Source of the DNA: SB21 sp964415295
GTDB lineage: Bacteria; CLD3; SB21
DNA: 64,000 nt
Reading direction: 5' to 3'
Assembly (NCBI GenBank): GCA_964415295.1
Contig: CAYPYN010000007.1
Coordinates: 91,998-155,997 of the forward strand
A program made the position numbers and the translations under genes. Below the pieces are notes generated by a model. It made no database searches, was not told the DNA's origin, and saw nothing but the letters and a program-made list of their open reading frames with translations. Shown here one piece after another: positions 63,305-64,000 of this stretch (position 1 is its first letter; every line of letters begins with the position of its first letter).

Positions 63305-64000
63305 CTATTCTTCGATGGAGATCTGCTCGTCTTTATACGACAGTTTTGACAGCGGGATCGTAAGATTCTTTTCCATAAAATAGTTGCAGGACCACTCATC
63401 GCTGAAAAGAATGACCGTTTGGCGGGCCGTGTCCTCGGCAAAAGCGGCTCCGGAAGGCAGGTACAATTTTGACAGAGCGTCTTCTCCGACTTCCGGTGAC
63501 ACCCATCGCACTAATTTCCAATTGGTCGGCTCCAGCCGGCATTCTGCGCCGTATTCGCTTTCCAGGCGGAATTGGACGACCTCGAACTGCAACGGACCTA
63601 CGGCCGCCAGTAGCGGTGTCCGCTCATAGGAGTTCTTAAGATAGAAGCTCTGCACTACGCCTTCCTGAAGTAATTGATCGAGACCTTCACGAAATCGTTT
63701 GAACTTGGCCGTGTTGGGATTGTGCAAAAACACAAAACTTTCGGGCGGGAATCGGGGTATTTCCGTATAGATAATGGATGCGTCCTCGGAAAGCGTGTCT
63801 CCAATACCAAAATCGGAGTGTCCGACCAAACCGACAATATCACCGGGAAAAGCATCGTCCACCGTCTCGCGTTGCTGACCGAAGAGTTTTGCCGAATTAG
63901 ACAGTCTGACTTTCTTCTTGGTTCTTGAATGAGTCACGGTCATATCACGCATAAAGCGGCCTGAGCAAACACGCATAAAGGCGATGCGGTCGCGGTGACG
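63305..64000 (-). CDS. prfC: peptide chain release factor 3, C-terminal part
   Basis: The frame is open to the right edge (it reads RHRDRIAFMRVCSGRF), so the internal ATG at 63976 is not the start. This is the C-terminal part of RF3, the GTPase that removes RF1/RF2 from the ribosome. Seen: HRDRIAFMRVCSGRF, LFGQQRETVDDAFPGDIVGL, and GPLQFEVVQFRLESEYGAE. The G domain lies outside the window. Its stop codon directly adjoins the stop of the DUF6483-like gene, so the two genes converge with no spacer. Confidence 0.93.
   Translation of the reverse strand, partial: RHRDRIAFMRVCSGRFMRDMTVTHSRTKKKVRLSNSAKLFGQQRETVDDAFPGDIVGLVGHSDFGIGDTLSEDASIIYTEIPRFPPESFVFLHNPNTAKFKRFREGLDQLLQEGVVQSFYLKNSYERTPLLAAVGPLQFEVVQFRLESEYGAECRLEPTNWKLVRWVSPEVGEDALSKLYLPSGAAFAEDTARQTVILFSDEWSCNYFMEKNLTIPLSKLSYKDEQISIEE

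Overview
The window reads as chromosome from a Gram-negative bacterium of the Fibrobacteres-Chlorobi-Bacteroidetes (FCB) super-group, probably one of its less-cultivated lineages such as Ignavibacteriota, Calditrichota or KSB1-like bacteria. The main reason is that two giant secreted proteins end in the type IX secretion (T9SS) sorting domain with the NYPNPFNP signature. A membrane pyrophosphatase and the usual housekeeping neighbourhoods (ispE/prs/ctc/pth, rpsF-rpsR-rplI) are also present. There is no rRNA, CRISPR array, or recognisable transposase or integrase in the window, and I cannot name a genus.

Region 1, about 1-30,840, is accessory DNA and visibly more AT-rich than the right half. 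Its first 17.5 kb is a dense same-strand gene train. It encodes a vWA protein (cut by the left edge), a small membrane protein, a tubulin/FtsZ-like GTPase, a 1059-residue Hsp70/actin-fold ATPase, a membrane coiled-coil protein, a fusion of an extracytoplasmic vWA-like domain through a membrane span to a cytoplasmic Hsp70-like ATPase, a receptor-shaped coiled-coil membrane protein, small ORFs, a two-span membrane protein with a zinc ribbon, a coiled-coil protein, and a bactofilin-like protein with a C-terminal zinc ribbon. I do not know a described system with this full composition, and it is the best candidate here for an undescribed machine.

From 18.1 to 26.1 kb follows a tandem family of eight proteins. 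All start with the same CxxC-CxxC zinc ribbon. Six have a single membrane span at nearly the same residue and then carry different C-terminal domains (helical repeats, FISUMP, SH3-like, SPOR, NTF2-like); the other two end in DUF2628-like or multi-span membrane segments. A membrane HExxH protease sits inside the family and a polysaccharide deacetylase lipoprotein is translationally coupled to its last member. My inference is that the zinc ribbons are cytoplasmic docking modules and the C-termini are interchangeable envelope-facing heads. The right part of the island (26.8-30.8 kb) holds minus-strand membrane and exported genes and several decayed fragments. It ends at the 3' half of a tRNA-Ser(GCU) gene with its terminator, which is what the far attachment-site copy of an element integrated into a tRNA gene would look like.

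Region 2, 31.0-40.1 kb, is housekeeping backbone: two exported rhodaneses with a MauE/DoxX-like membrane protein, ispE, tRNA-Gln(UUG), prs, rplY (CTC form), pth, a membrane-bound pyrophosphatase, and the rpsF-rpsR-rplI ribosomal operon with a likely S6:S18-type leader.

Region 3, 40.2-60.6 kb, is an envelope and secretion block. It has a TlpA-like thioredoxin followed by two copies of a two-gene module: a CsgG-like exported protein next to a giant T9SS cargo built of LRR, Ig-like, FN3, BNR/YCF48, LamG, IPT and FG-GAP domains (3297 and 2510 residues). Region 4, 60.7-64 kb, returns to housekeeping: enoyl-CoA hydratase, trmB, adk, a DUF6483-like protein and, convergent, the C-terminal part of prfC (RF3) running off the right edge. 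All assignments come from reading motifs and translations; no database search was run.
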